Source: Simmondsia chinensis
Lineage: Eukaryota; Streptophyta; Magnoliopsida; Caryophyllales; Simmondsiaceae
Assembly: GCA_018398585.1 (NCBI GenBank)
Contig: JAGTTD010000002.1
Span: forward strand, 36,572,186-36,636,185
Direction of reading: 5' to 3'
Length of the DNA: 64,000 nucleotides
A program made the translations under genes and the position numbers. Each line of letters starts with the position of its first letter. Positions within the stretch are counted from its first letter, which is position 1. This document shows, piece after piece, positions 12,301 to 21,053 of this stretch. Below the pieces are notes generated by a model. The model was not told the origin of the DNA. It did not search any database and saw nothing but the letters and a program-made list of their open reading frames with translations.

Positions 12301-15300
12301 CATCCAACTCTTCTTTAACCGGCCTCTCCCCCTCTTCTCTTCTGAAATATGGAGTTGTTCGCACCTCCTGAGAGGAGCTGTGGTCAATCTCCTCCTAATA
12401 TGCCAAAACCATCGTAAACATTGCTCCCTTAGCTTAGATAAACCTACATCCGGCTAAAATAGAAAATAGCTTGAACCATAAATCCCAATTCACAACAAAA
12501 CGTAAATAAATGATCGTGCGTCTCTCCACTCTGGAAGCACATAATACAGATCCTTAGAGACAAAGCCTCAAAAAGTCTCCATTTTTGTAAGTACTCTTGA
12601 ATATCAAACTTATTAAGAAGTAAAGTCCACACAAACTCTGATTCTAAATGGTACCTTAACTTTCAAAACTTAAAAGTGTAAGGGGAAGGTTGGATAAGGA
12701 TTATGTCACGTGATATACAATATAGGTAGGAGGTCCTCGGAAACAGCCTCTCTTCAGGGTAGCCCCCCTGAAGGGGGAAGGCTGCGTACATCTACCCCCC
12801 AGACCCTGCTTATGCGGGAGCCCTTGGAGGCACTGGGTTTTTTGTTGTTGTTGTTGTTGTTGTATATACAATTCAGACAATCGAGCCATGGAATAAAATA
12901 AACATAACATTACACAGTAGATTTCGAGCTAAACATTACAAGATTGATCATTACACGATGGCACTCTTGTAACGGCCTCCCTACTACATATATTGTATTT
13001 TATTTATTGAAGCATATCACAAACTACTAGAGGACTATAAAATATATGATTGTATGGCTATTCATCCAAATTTATGAAATAAGAGGCCAAAAACAGAGTC
13101 ATTGCCTAAAATGACCCAAAATAAAAAATTATTACCCAAAATGGCCCATTTTAAAAAATATTTCCCCAAATGGCCTCCACTTCATAAATTTTAAATTTTA
13201 AATTTTTTTTTTTGTTTTGTTTTGGGGTACTTAACACTTTAAACCTTTTCAAATTTTTTATTTAATTTTTAATAAATTATTAGTTATTAATTATATTTTT
13301 ACTATCGTGTTATATTTAGCTTTATAACATGCATTTTAGTTAAATTATATATGTAATTTATAATAAAAAAATTTAAATTAAATTATTTGTTAAATATTAA
13401 ATAATATTATCTATACATAATTTTTTAATTTACTCATTATTACAGTTATATAATAATAGTTGTTTATTTATATAACATTTGATATAAATTATTATTTTTA
13501 AAATTATTATTATAGGGAGGGAGGAATTTCCAAAACAAAAAAAAAAAAATTTCAAATTTGATGACATGGAAACCATTTGGGTAAATATTTTTTAAAATAG
13601 GCCATTTTGGGTATTATTTTTTTATTTTGAGCTACTTTGGGCAATGGCTCCTAAAAACAACTTATGTCTCTTAAAAGGAGGGAACGAGATTGCCATTACC
13701 AGTTACGAAATGCCCACACCATCCCAATAAGTTGAAAGTGTGAACCACGACTTACATCTGTGCTGAGAGCTTTAAATCAACCTAAATTTTGCCTTCTTTT
13801 CTCAGTATGGACTTAACATTGTTGAGTTATTTACTCAATTTGTTCTTAATATTTTTAAGTTTGTTTAATTAGTCCCTTATCTTTTTCTTTTATTTTAAAA
13901 TAGTCTCTAGTATTTGTAACTTTGTCTAGTCCTTATCTTTTCTTCTGTTCAAGATGATCCTTGACGTATTATTTCATGACAACATTAATCTCACACTCGG
14001 ACCAAGTGAAAATTCAAAAGGTAAAGGAATAGTTTTGTCATAAAATAATACGTTACGAACCATTTCGTACAAAAGACATTTTGAATAAAAGAAAAGATGA
14101 GAAACTAATTTGAACAAATTTAAAAACATTAAGATTGAACGGAGAAAATAACTCATAACTGTCACTTTATATTTAGATCAGTTTAAAGAGTTAATAACAA
14201 GATGTTCTTAAAATTAAATACATGCAATATTAAAAAAAACTAATAACATAAAGCCCTCCATTCCCTCTACAAATTAGCTAAGACTGTTAGCAAAACCCCC
14301 AAAACTCTTGGTCCAAAGAGATTTCCATGAGAAACTAGTGGCGTACGTTGGTCTTAAAAAATCACATTCATTCTTTTGCCAAATACACTAGAGAATCGTA
14401 ATCTAGGCCATGGAGAATAACACTAAAACATTTTTTCTCTTCCCAAATGCCATGGAACTTCACTGGAATGATACTTTCCACTGATCTTGGACAAACCTAC
14501 ATTTGGCTAAACTAGAAAATAGCTTGAACCATAAATCCCAATCCACAACATAATGCAAAAATAAATGATCGTGCGTCTCTCCACTTTGAAAGCACATAAC
14601 ACAAATCCTTAGAGACAAACCCTTAAAACGTCTCCATTTTTGCAAGTAATCTTGAATATTAAACTTATTAAGAAGTAAAGTCCATACAGACTTTGATTCT
14701 AAATAGTACCTTAACTTTCAAAACTTAAAAGTGTACGGGGAAAGTTGTATAAGGATTGTAACATTATATACAATTCAGACACTGAGTCATGGAATTAAAT
14801 AAACATGAAATTGCATAGTAGATTTTGAACTAACATTACAAGATTGCTCGTTACGCAATGGCAACGGCCTCCTTACTACATATGTAGTACTGTTAGGTTA
14901 TGTTTCAAATTACTTGTTTTATTTTTATGGGGTTGCCGTAGGGTCACTGATCGATCGGGAGGGAATCCGATCGATCGGGTGATTTAAGGAAAGATTCGGG
15001 GGTTTTTAGGAAATTAGAGGGCCGATCGATCGGGTGTTTCCCGATCGATCGGGCCCTCCCAGGCACGGCTCTATTTAAAGGACGTAGGGTTTGCGTCATA
15101 AATCATCCAATCCTAGAGTGAGGCGCCGCCATTGAGAGAAAAGAGGTGATTTCGTAATTCCTCCAAGATTTTGAGTGCTACAAGAGTTCAGAGAGAGTGA
15201 TTGTAATTCTTCCATATATCTAGTTCTGGGAAGTGTCGTTGTAATCCTTCCGTTCAGTTAATAAAGAATCTCCATCTCCGCCCGTGGTTTTCTCCCCTCT

Positions 15301-18300
15301 CGATTGTAGAGGGGTTTCCACGTAAATATTGTGTGTTCTTCTTTTGTTCTTTCTTTCTCCATATTTGTTTACTTCTCATTTTGTGTGAGTCATATTATTT
15401 GAATCGAATCAAGCAATCAGGATTTACGCTTCCGCATTTAGTTTTCTCTAACAAATTGGTATCAGAGCCCTGTTTACTTCGATTTGATAATATGACGTCC
15501 GCAATTAGATTCGAAATTGAGAAGTTTGTTGGTCAAGGGAGCTTCAGTTTATGGCAGGTTCATGTTAAGGGCCTCTTGACTCAGAAGGGCTTGAAGAAAG
15601 CTTTAGATGGGAAAGAGAAGAAATCAAAGAATCTTACAGAAGCACATGGGAGGAGTTAGATGAGAAGGCGCTCACAACAATTGAGATGTGTCTTACCAAT
15701 GACGTTTTGACAGAAGTTCTGGAAGTGAAGACCGCTACGGAGTTGTGGGAGAAATTGCAGGATATGTTCTGTTTCAAGTCTGTCTCCAACAAACTCGCAG
15801 TTAAGCGCCGGTTATTCACGTTTCGTATGTCAGAAGGTACGTCACTTAAAAATCACGTTAGTGAATTTAATTCAATTATTCAAGATTTGAAAGAATTGGA
15901 TGATGTTCCTAAGGATGAAGATCAGGCAATGTTGTTATTATGTTCTCTCTCTGCTTCATATAAGGGTTTTGTCAAAAGCATGATTTATGGTGGTAGACAA
16001 ACTATATCTGTTGATGAAGTTAAGAGAAACCTACTGAGTAAAGAACGAGTAGATAGGGAATTATCTGATTCTGTTTATAACTCAGGTAGTGGTTTATTTG
16101 TGAGAGGGAGAACCGAGTATGATCATAGTGGAAGCAAGTCTAAGTCTAGGTATCAAGACCTAACCTGTAACTACTGTCATTAGAAGGGGCACATTAAGAA
16201 AGACTGTTACAAGCTTAAAAGAAAATTAGAAGCAGATAACAAGTCTAACCAGAGATCCATAGCAGCTAGTGTTGTTGATGGTGAGAATGAAGATTTTCTT
16301 TTGTCCGTGTCTGAACCTCAGTCCAATTTGAAAGATAGTTGGATTTTGGATTCAAGTTGCTCCTATCATGTCTGTCCTAATCGGGATTGGTTTTCCACGT
16401 ACGAGTCCATTCAAGGTGGAGTTGCTTTGATGGGTAATGATAATCCATGCAAAGTTTTGAGTATAGGAACAATTTGTTTTAGGATGTTCGATGGCACTAT
16501 CAGGGTTTTGGGCGATGTTCATCATGTTCCTGATTTGAAAAAGAATCTCATTTCTTTAGGTACTCTTGAGTCTAAAGGGTACAGGTACATAGTTGAAGGT
16601 GGAGTTTTGAGGGTCGTTAAGGGTGCATTGACAGTTATGAAGGGCAGAAGGTTAGGTACGTTGTATGAACTTGTCGGTTCCACAGTTGTTAGATTTGTTG
16701 CAGCCAATGTATAAAAAGGCGCAAGGCGCACTGAGGCGATAGGGGGTCCTAGGCGCAAGGCGAAGGCGCGCGCCTTAGCGAAGTGAGGCGCACAGTTTTG
16801 TAATTTGCATTCATATTCTATATTTATAAAATATTTTATGAACAGAAGCTAAAAAATTAATTAATTATGTAATATAACAGCTTTAATTAAAAATCTATAT
16901 AGTGCTTAAGAAAAATACAGCTAAAAGATATTGATATTCATCAAAAGGCGTTGTATTATACATATCAACATAAGCCTTTTTACAAAAATTGTACATATAT
17001 CAACATAAGCTTTTTTACAAAAATTATGCAACACAATAAAAACACACATAATATAATAATATGTTAAATTTAAGGCAAAATATACCAAAAAAACAAAAGG
17101 CGTGCCTTAGCGCTTCGTGCGCCTTAGTGCGCCTTGGCGCGCCTCACTGAAGTCGCCTCACCTGAGGCTTGTGAGGCGATGGAGGTGCGCCTCAATGCCT
17201 AGGCACGCCTTAGGCCCGCTTTTTTATATACTGGTTGCAGCATCTTCATCATCCTTGTTGTTGACAGAACCAGAAATCACAAATTTAGGACGTTTGAGAT
17301 TGGATCATTCAGGTGATAGGGGTCTGTCTGAACACAGTGTGAGGGGCTCTTTGTGTGGACAGTCTACAGGACTGGTTGTATGTGAACAAGGGCTTTATGG
17401 GAAGCAGAAAGGTTTTCACTTCAAGCAATTCCTGACGAGTAGACGTGTCACGTTTGGTGAGTCTTTGTTATTGTCTCCACAGAAGATGTCATCAGTTGGT
17501 TGTGATTCAGGTCAGGTGAGGAAGCCAGAGGGAGTTCAGTTCAGTAACACAGTTCAGCAGCAGGTGGCTGTTTCAGATAGTGTGTCAAGAGCCAATTCAG
17601 AGAAGAAGAAGATTGGCATTGCTGATAACCTCTCAGATATGTTCACTCAGTTTCTACCTAACAGGAAGTTCAAGCTTCGCTCGGTTAGGTTTCGTACTTC
17701 GTTGTGTTAACCTCGTGTGTGGGGGTTTAGTGGAGAAGGTGGAGGAAATTCTTTTATGTATGTAATTTGAGCCAAGGTGGAAATTTGTTAGGTTATGTCT
17801 CAAATTACTTGTTTTATTTTTATGGGGTTGTCGTAGGGTCACCGATCGATCGGGTGATTAAGGAAAGATTCGGGGGTTTTTAGGAAATTAGAGGGCCGAT
17901 CGATCGGCCAGTTCCGATAGATCGAGGTTCCGATCGATCGGGTGTTTCCCGATCGATCGGGCCCTCCCAGGCACGGCTCTATTTAAAGGACGTACGGTTT
18001 GCGTCATAAATCATCCAATCCTAGAGTGAGGCGCCGCTATTGAGAGAAAAGAGGTGATTTCGTAATTCCTCCAAAATTTTGAGTGCTACGAGAGTTCAGA
18101 GGGAGTGATTGTAATTCTTCCATATATCTCGTTCTAGGAAGTGTCGTTGTAATCCTTCCGTTAAGTTAATAAAGAATCTCCATCTCCGCCCGTGGTTTTC
18201 TCCCCTCTCGATTGTAGAGGGGTTTCCACGTAAATATTGTGTGTTCTTGTTTTGTTCTTTCTTTCTCCATATTTGTTTACTTCTCGTTTTGTGTGAGTCA

Positions 18301-19596
18301 TATTATTTGAATCGAATCAAGCAATCAGAGTTTACGCTTCCGCATTTAGTTTTTCCTAACAAGTACATATATTGTATTTTATTAATTATTGAAGCATATT
18401 TACAAATGTGTTTATATGTCACAAACTACTAGAGGACTATAAAATATACGATTGTACGACCATTCATTCAAATGTACGAAATATCAGGCTAAAAATAACT
18501 TATGTCCCTTAAAAAGAGGGAACGAAATTGCCATGACCAGTTACGAATCGCCCACAACATCCCAATAAGTTGAAAGTGCGAACCATGATTTACATCTGTG
18601 CTAAGAGTGTCACATCAACCTAAATTTTGCCTTCTTTTTCTCAGTGCGGACTGGACATCGTTGAGTTATTTAATCCATTTGTTCTTAATATTTTTAAGTT
18701 TGTATAATTAGTCTCTTATCTTTTCTTTTATTTTAAAATAGTCTCTAGTATTTGTAACTTTGTCTAGTCCTTATCTTTTCTTCTATTCAAGATGATCCTT
18801 GATGTATTATTTTATGACAACATTAATCTCACACTCGGGACCAAGTGAAAATTCAAAAGATAAGCGATTAATTTTGTCATAAAATAATACATTAGGAACC
18901 ATCTCGTACAAAAGACATTTTGAATAAAAGAGAAGATGAGAAACTAATTTGAACAAGCTTAAAAACATTAAGATTGAATGGAGAAATAACTCATAACTGT
19001 CACTTTATGTTTAGATCAGTTTAGAGAGCACAGTTTGGCGCATCGAAGATCCAGCTCGCCAAATTACCACCACAATCAACAATCAACAAACAAGCAATCA
19101 TTAACTGAGTTAAAAGTCACAACATTCCACTCAATCAAACGCAATAGCAGCTAAAGGAATGTGTTGATGATATTAATTAGCGCGTTTATGCAATGCAATC
19201 AACAACTGATTTCATCAAAAATCCCAATGCAACGAACTCACTAAACTTGCCAAAATGAAGAAGAAGAAACTGAAAAAGCTTCGAAGAACCAACCTCAAAG
19301 CGAGCAATAGTGAAAATGGCGTGAGGAGTGCTCTTATAAGTCGGTAGATTCGTCACACGTCCGTCATTCACTTATCAATCAATCATCACCAATTAAATCA
19401 ATCAGAAAATGCCACACATAAACAAATCCTATCTCTCTTTCACTCAATTGCAATACAAAAAGCGCAGCGGACCTTGAAAGCGGGTGCGGACGACGTCGAG
19501 AGGATGCATGGCTGCTACGGTGGAGAATCCGGCGATGGTGCCGGCGGCGGCGTTCTCCCATTGCCTGCTCCCTGTCTGCGACGATGTGGAGGACAT
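3316..19596 (-). CDS. FOLT1: Folate transporter 1 (mitochondrial carrier family), 11 exons
   Basis: Carrier of the SLC25 family. The Arabidopsis homologue FOLT1 moves folates across the chloroplast envelope. Exons in transcript order: 19596-19473, 19370-19294, 11307-11231, 10011-9918, 8998-8905, 8021-7948, 6766-6662, 5712-5641, 5533-5513, 4340-4273 and 3448-3316. They sum to 939 bp (312 aa plus stop), stay in frame, and each intron has GT and AG ends. The three carrier signatures are [11 protein letters not shown] (exon 1), [11 protein letters not shown] (exon 5) and [11 protein letters not shown] (split between exons 8 and 9). Other family blocks are [33 protein letters not shown] and a C-terminal [17 protein letters not shown]. 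The start is the ATG preceding the conserved [12 protein letters not shown] block; the family length is about 308 aa. Intron 2 is 7,986 bp and packed with mobile elements. I inferred the exons from the DNA and did not run an alignment. Confidence 0.93.
3822..3950 (-). mobile_element. SINE/LINE tail copy in FOLT1 intron 10
   Basis: On the plus strand it reads an A-run, then cagtgcttgaaaggctcccg, atatacgcag, and gggaggctatttc. This is the reverse complement of the tail shared by the 5S SINE and the RTE LINE. It lacks a head and no clear target-site duplication was found. Confidence 0.6.
4420..4528 (+). mobile_element. SINE/LINE tail copy in FOLT1 intron 9
   Basis: It contains agggtagcctcccttcaggg, aaggctgcgtacattcgacc and cgggagcctttcaggcactg, the tail motifs in plus orientation. 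There is no head and no TTG repeat. Confidence 0.6.
4618..4736 (-). mobile_element. SINE/LINE tail copy in FOLT1 intron 9
   Basis: Tail motifs appear in reverse (agcaacaaccacccagtgct, aggtctgggagggt, gctaccctgaagg). It lies about 90 bp from the plus-strand copy at 4420-4528, so the two make an imperfect inverted pair inside the intron. Confidence 0.55.
5120..5420. mobile_element. MITE-like element, family M1 (second copy)
   Basis: It matches the element at 1640-2030 in order and wording: gtttggcaattgggtaaagg at the left, a middle containing attctacccttatttgg, then ccctctttacctcccaattt and a right end ttgtcaaacaaggg. The complementary ends support a MITE. It sits in FOLT1 intron 9. Confidence 0.55.
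5513..5533 (-). other. FOLT1: 21-bp microexon 9 of FOLT1
   Basis: On the minus strand the sequence between ttcag and gtatgg encodes VLRARLQ. That completes the third mitochondrial-carrier signature begun by YPFQ at the end of exon 8. Removing it would delete the basic residues of the signature while keeping frame. Its length is a multiple of three and both flanking introns are phase 0. Confidence 0.9.
5899..6045 (+). mobile_element. tRNA-derived SINE with target-site duplication
   Basis: A box A-like gggttagcatggtggttaaa is followed by a box B-like cgagattgaaagctc and an A-rich end. The 9-bp repeat aaccccact flanks it at 5890-5898 and 6046-6054. A second copy of the family is at 58060-58188. 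It lies in FOLT1 intron 7. Confidence 0.75.
6462..6503. repeat. Two perfect 14-bp palindromes
   Basis: The palindrome tgtgatcgatcaca occurs at 6462-6475 and 6490-6503, a 28-bp spacing from start to start. Both lie in FOLT1 intron 7. Nothing in the sequence assigns a function. Confidence 0.9.
7310..7770. repeat. GAGC-rich repeat remnant in FOLT1 intron 6
   Basis: Many short gagct, gagc and aagct words appear in a low-complexity pattern like that of the stretches at 20600-21002 and 38430-38900. No clean ends are visible. It is probably a decayed member of a dispersed non-coding element. Confidence 0.4.
8640..8791 (+). mobile_element. SINE/LINE tail copy with target-site duplication
   Basis: Tail motifs gggttgggggccctttggaa, cttgcatacatctcaccctc and tgaggcactag are followed by a TTG end. 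It is bounded by imperfect 19-bp repeats, gtagaaccgataattcaat at 8621-8639 and gtagaaccagctattcaat at 8792-8810. It lies in FOLT1 intron 5. Confidence 0.75.
11510..12720 (-). pseudogene. L1-type LINE remnant (zf-RVT region), unit A
   Basis: The minus-strand translation at 12632-12444 reads as a LINE ORF2 zf-RVT segment: [19 protein letters not shown], a [12 protein letters not shown] stretch and a Cys-rich end. The upstream part at 11822-11604 has [19 protein letters not shown], typical of the region after zf-RVT. Frames are broken and there is no RT core. The second copy is at 14210-14760. Confidence 0.65.
11842..12432 (-). mobile_element. 5'-truncated RTE-type LINE, 3' end only
   Basis: The minus strand encodes a degenerate C-terminus at 12387-12196 ([40 protein letters not shown]) that matches the end of the LINE ORF at 41337-42662. 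It then runs into the shared tail and a TTG-type end at 11842. A 15-bp target-site duplication, cttaga(c/t)aaacctac, lies at 11827-11841 and 12433-12447. The paralogous empty site in unit B reads gacaaacctacatttggc, so the boundaries are well supported. Confidence 0.88.
12722..12863 (+). mobile_element. SINE/LINE tail insertion with paralogous empty site
   Basis: It holds tcctcggaaacagcctctct, aaggctgcgtacatctaccc, ttatgcgggagcccttggag and a (TTG)n end. The direct repeat atatacaat flanks it at 12713-12721 and 12864-12872. Unit B keeps the uninterrupted site near 14765 (attatatacaattcagac). The insertion therefore postdates the tandem duplication. Confidence 0.88.
13095..13649. mobile_element. 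MITE with long terminal inverted repeats
   Basis: The left end (gtcattgcctaaaatgaccc, then acccaaaatggcccatttt) and the right end (aaaataggccattttgggta, then actttgggcaatggctc) are inverted repeats of about 75 bp around an AT-rich core. The duplicated target is about 9 bp (gccaaaaac and cctaaaaac, imperfect). Unit B lacks the element (ggctaaaaataacttatg). The TSD length hints at a Mutator-like origin, but this is uncertain. Confidence 0.75.
14210..14760 (-). pseudogene. L1-type LINE remnant (zf-RVT region), unit B
   Basis: Second copy of the LINE fragment described for unit A. The minus-strand frame at 14645-14460 reads [20 protein letters not shown] and then SGETHDHLF. No catalytic RT residues are present. 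Confidence 0.65.
14891..15453 (+). repeat. Left LTR of copia element (palindrome-bearing U3)
   Basis: 563 bp from TGTTAGG to CTAACA. The U3 has four copies of the palindrome ccgatcgatcgg or a near match (14948-14959, 14967-14978, 15022-15033, 15041-15052). A TATA-like tatttaaa lies at 15072-15079. Confidence 0.9.
15492..16250 (+). pseudogene. Copia gag, frameshifted and stopped
   Basis: The frame opens at ATG 15492 ([20 protein letters not shown]), ends at a stop at 15657-15659, and continues in another frame from about 15660 with a UBN2-type gag segment ([20 protein letters not shown]). The CCHC zinc knuckle at 16166-16209 (CX2CX4HX4C pattern, CNYCH then KGHIKKDCY) has a TAG stop at 16181-16183 between its second Cys and the His. 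This copy cannot make an intact Gag. Confidence 0.8.
16301..16713 (+). pseudogene. Copia protease region, active site altered
   Basis: The open frame reads [18 protein letters not shown] where copia proteases have the Asp-Ser/Thr-Gly triad, so Gly is replaced by Ser (16349-16357). Downstream [20 protein letters not shown] is the usual block before GAG-pre-integrase. The frame is cut by the MITE at 16714. Confidence 0.8.
16714..17226. mobile_element. GGCGC-rich foldback MITE inside copia element
   Basis: Ends AAAAAGGCGCAAGGCGC... and ...AGGCCCGCTTTTTT are inverted repeats rich in ggcgc/gcgcc words (about 90 bp on the left, about 130 on the right) around an AT-rich middle. Flanks share tata at 16710-16713 and 17227-17230, so the target duplication is short. 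Removing the element rejoins the copia text gccaatg to ctggttgcag. Superfamily not assigned. Confidence 0.75.
17231..17710 (+). pseudogene. Copia GAG-pre-integrase remnant fused to polyprotein C-terminus
   Basis: The text [20 protein letters not shown] and a [14 protein letters not shown] stretch correspond to the GAG-pre-integrase His/Cys region, with some ligands changed. Soon after comes [18 protein letters not shown], which is like the extreme C-terminus of copia polyproteins. About 3 kb of integrase, RT and RNase H coding sequence is therefore missing between them. Confidence 0.7.
17786..18361 (+). repeat. Right LTR of copia element
   Basis: 576 bp. It matches the left LTR outside U3. 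Its U3 has palindromes at 17842-17853, 17896-17907, 17930-17941 and 17949-17960 plus a mutated one at 17914-17925. Number and spacing differ from the left LTR. Confidence 0.9.
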
Positions 19597-19599
19597 GGA

Positions 19600-19650
19600 T
19601 TAGGGTTTTTGGTAGCATGAAAATATTGCGATCAGGGTTTTTCTAGGGTT
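19600..19650 (-). promoter_or_regulatory. Telo-box-like motifs upstream of FOLT1 start
   Basis: On the minus strand aaaaaccctaa lies 4 to 14 bp upstream of the ATG, with two more accct-type words by 19650. Telo-boxes (AAACCCTAA) are known in 5' regions of plant housekeeping genes. The role here is inferred. Confidence 0.5.
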
Positions 19651-19797
19651 TTACGGTTGCTAGCTTGGTTGGAGTTGTGTGGCGGCTCGCTCTGAAGTCT
19701 CCAGGCAATCGGCCTACACCAGGGCGCAAGGCTGCGCTTAAGGTGGTAAACCAACCGAGCCGAGCACCCTGTTCCAACTCGGTACAATAAGATTTTA

Positions 19798-20592
19798 GGC
19801 TGTGTTTGGAGTACGGAATTAGAGCTTGGAATTGAGGGCCAGAATTCCAATTCATTATTTGGTATACCCGCTGGAATTAAAATTACAATTTCACTGCCCA
19901 ATTTCATAAAATTGGATTTTAACTGAAAATCGTATTTCCCAATTCCTAGGGTTGGGGTCAGGAATTACAATTTCATATTAACTTAATTGACCTAAAATGT
20001 AAAATAACTCCATTTGATTAACTCAAACACAATATAACTCAAAATCTAAACACTTAGATAACTTAAAATTTGATTTGAACCTCGAAATCAAGATTAATTC
20101 AAATTTGAAATGACTAAAATCACCTTAGCTCAAAGTCCAACGCGACCCAACACAGTTAACCCCAAAGTCCAGATGACTTAAATGTAGAAAAATGAAACTG
20201 CTCGATTTGAATGACCGAAACTACTCACTTGATGTAAACTTAAGATAACTTGGATACCAAATGATACGACATGATATTTGACCTGATTTGACTCAAAACT
20301 CGAATGACACTTAATCAAAGTGAACCACTCCAACTATAATAACTTGAACGCAATGTGAACCACTCCAATTGAAATCCAACCATAGTTAATTTAAAACTAA
20401 CTAAATACTCCAACTTGATTGACCGGAAACTATTGATAGTTTGAATCATTGTGGAATTAAAATATCAACTGTAATTCCTTCGATGCATCAAACAATACAA
20501 TTTCAATTCCATCGAAATTGCAATTCCATTAGAATTGGAATTGGAATTGCAATTCCACAGTTTAATTCCAATTCTATATGCCAAACAGAGCC
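19798..20592. mobile_element. Tourist-like (PIF/Harbinger) MITE
   Basis: Terminal inverted repeats are GGCTGTGTTTGG (left) and CCAAACAGAGCC (right), with the 3-bp TSD TTA at 19795-19797 and 20593-20595. That is the typical PIF/Harbinger target. Subterminal parts contain inverted ggaattggaattgcaattcc-like words. No transposase ORF. Confidence 0.82.
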
Positions 20593-20599
20593 TTAGTGT

Positions 20600-21002
20600 A
20601 TTTGATACTCGACTCAACTCATTAGACTTATCGAGTTGAGTCGAACTTGTTATAGAGTTGAGTAGAGCTCTTATTGAGTCCAATTGAGCTTAAAACCGAG
20701 GCAAGTTCGCTATTGAGTCTAGCTTTTCAAATTACTATTGAGCCATTTTCGAACCAATATCAACAGTTAACAAGCTCTTAATGATCCGTTAATGAGTGCT
20801 CAACGAGCTCACGTTGAGCTCCTTAACAAGTTCTTATCGAACTCTTATCAAAATATTCGAAAACGTTAACCAGTCGAGCACACCTCTATTTGAACTCAGT
20901 TTGTTAAACTTATCAAGCCTGCTCGAATTCAGATTGATGAGCTATTGAGCCTCATATCGAGCTCCTTAACGAGCCCTATTCGATTTCAAACATTAGTAGT
21001 TC
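20600..21002. repeat. GAGCT-rich dispersed repeat fragment
   Basis: Many gagctc, cgagttgag and gagct words. It is interrupted at 21003 by the L1-type LINE insertion, and its continuation after 27891 is short. No coding potential. Confidence 0.5.
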
Positions 21003-21053
21003 ATCAAATATTCATTAAGAAAAAATCCTAAAGGAGCGAAGAGAGGAAGACAG

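Larger units (their letters stand above)
11503..14190. repeat. Tandem duplication unit A (FOLT1 intron 2)
   Basis: This unit aligns by eye with 14191-19030. Shared landmarks include tacatgcaatatt, ccaaaactcttggtccaaag, ggactataaaatat, gtctagtccttatcttttct and tcactttatatttagatcag, in the same order. Unit A carries three insertions absent from unit B (11842-12432, 12722-12863 and 13095-13649). After subtracting them the net length is close to 1.36 kb, like unit B without its copia element. Confidence 0.85.
14891..18361 (+). mobile_element. Deleted Ty1/copia LTR retrotransposon
   Basis: LTRs start TGTTAGG and end CTAACA at 14891-15453 and 17786-18361. The 5-bp TSD agtac is at 14886-14890 and 18362-18366. 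A PBS matching initiator-Met tRNA (ttggtatcagagcc, about 15456-15469) follows the left LTR, and a purine-rich tract (ccaaggtggaaa) precedes the right one. The interior has gag, the protease region and a GAG-pre-integrase part. It lacks the integrase core, reverse transcriptase and RNase H, so the element is non-autonomous. A MITE sits at 16714-17226. The whole element lies in FOLT1 intron 2. Confidence 0.93.
14191..19030. repeat. Tandem duplication unit B (FOLT1 intron 2)
   Basis: This is the partner of 11503-14190 and is interrupted once, by the copia element at 14891-18361 plus its 5-bp TSD. The halves 14191-14890 and 18362-19030 together match unit A without its insertions. The copies have diverged by scattered substitutions and small gaps. 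Confidence 0.85.
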
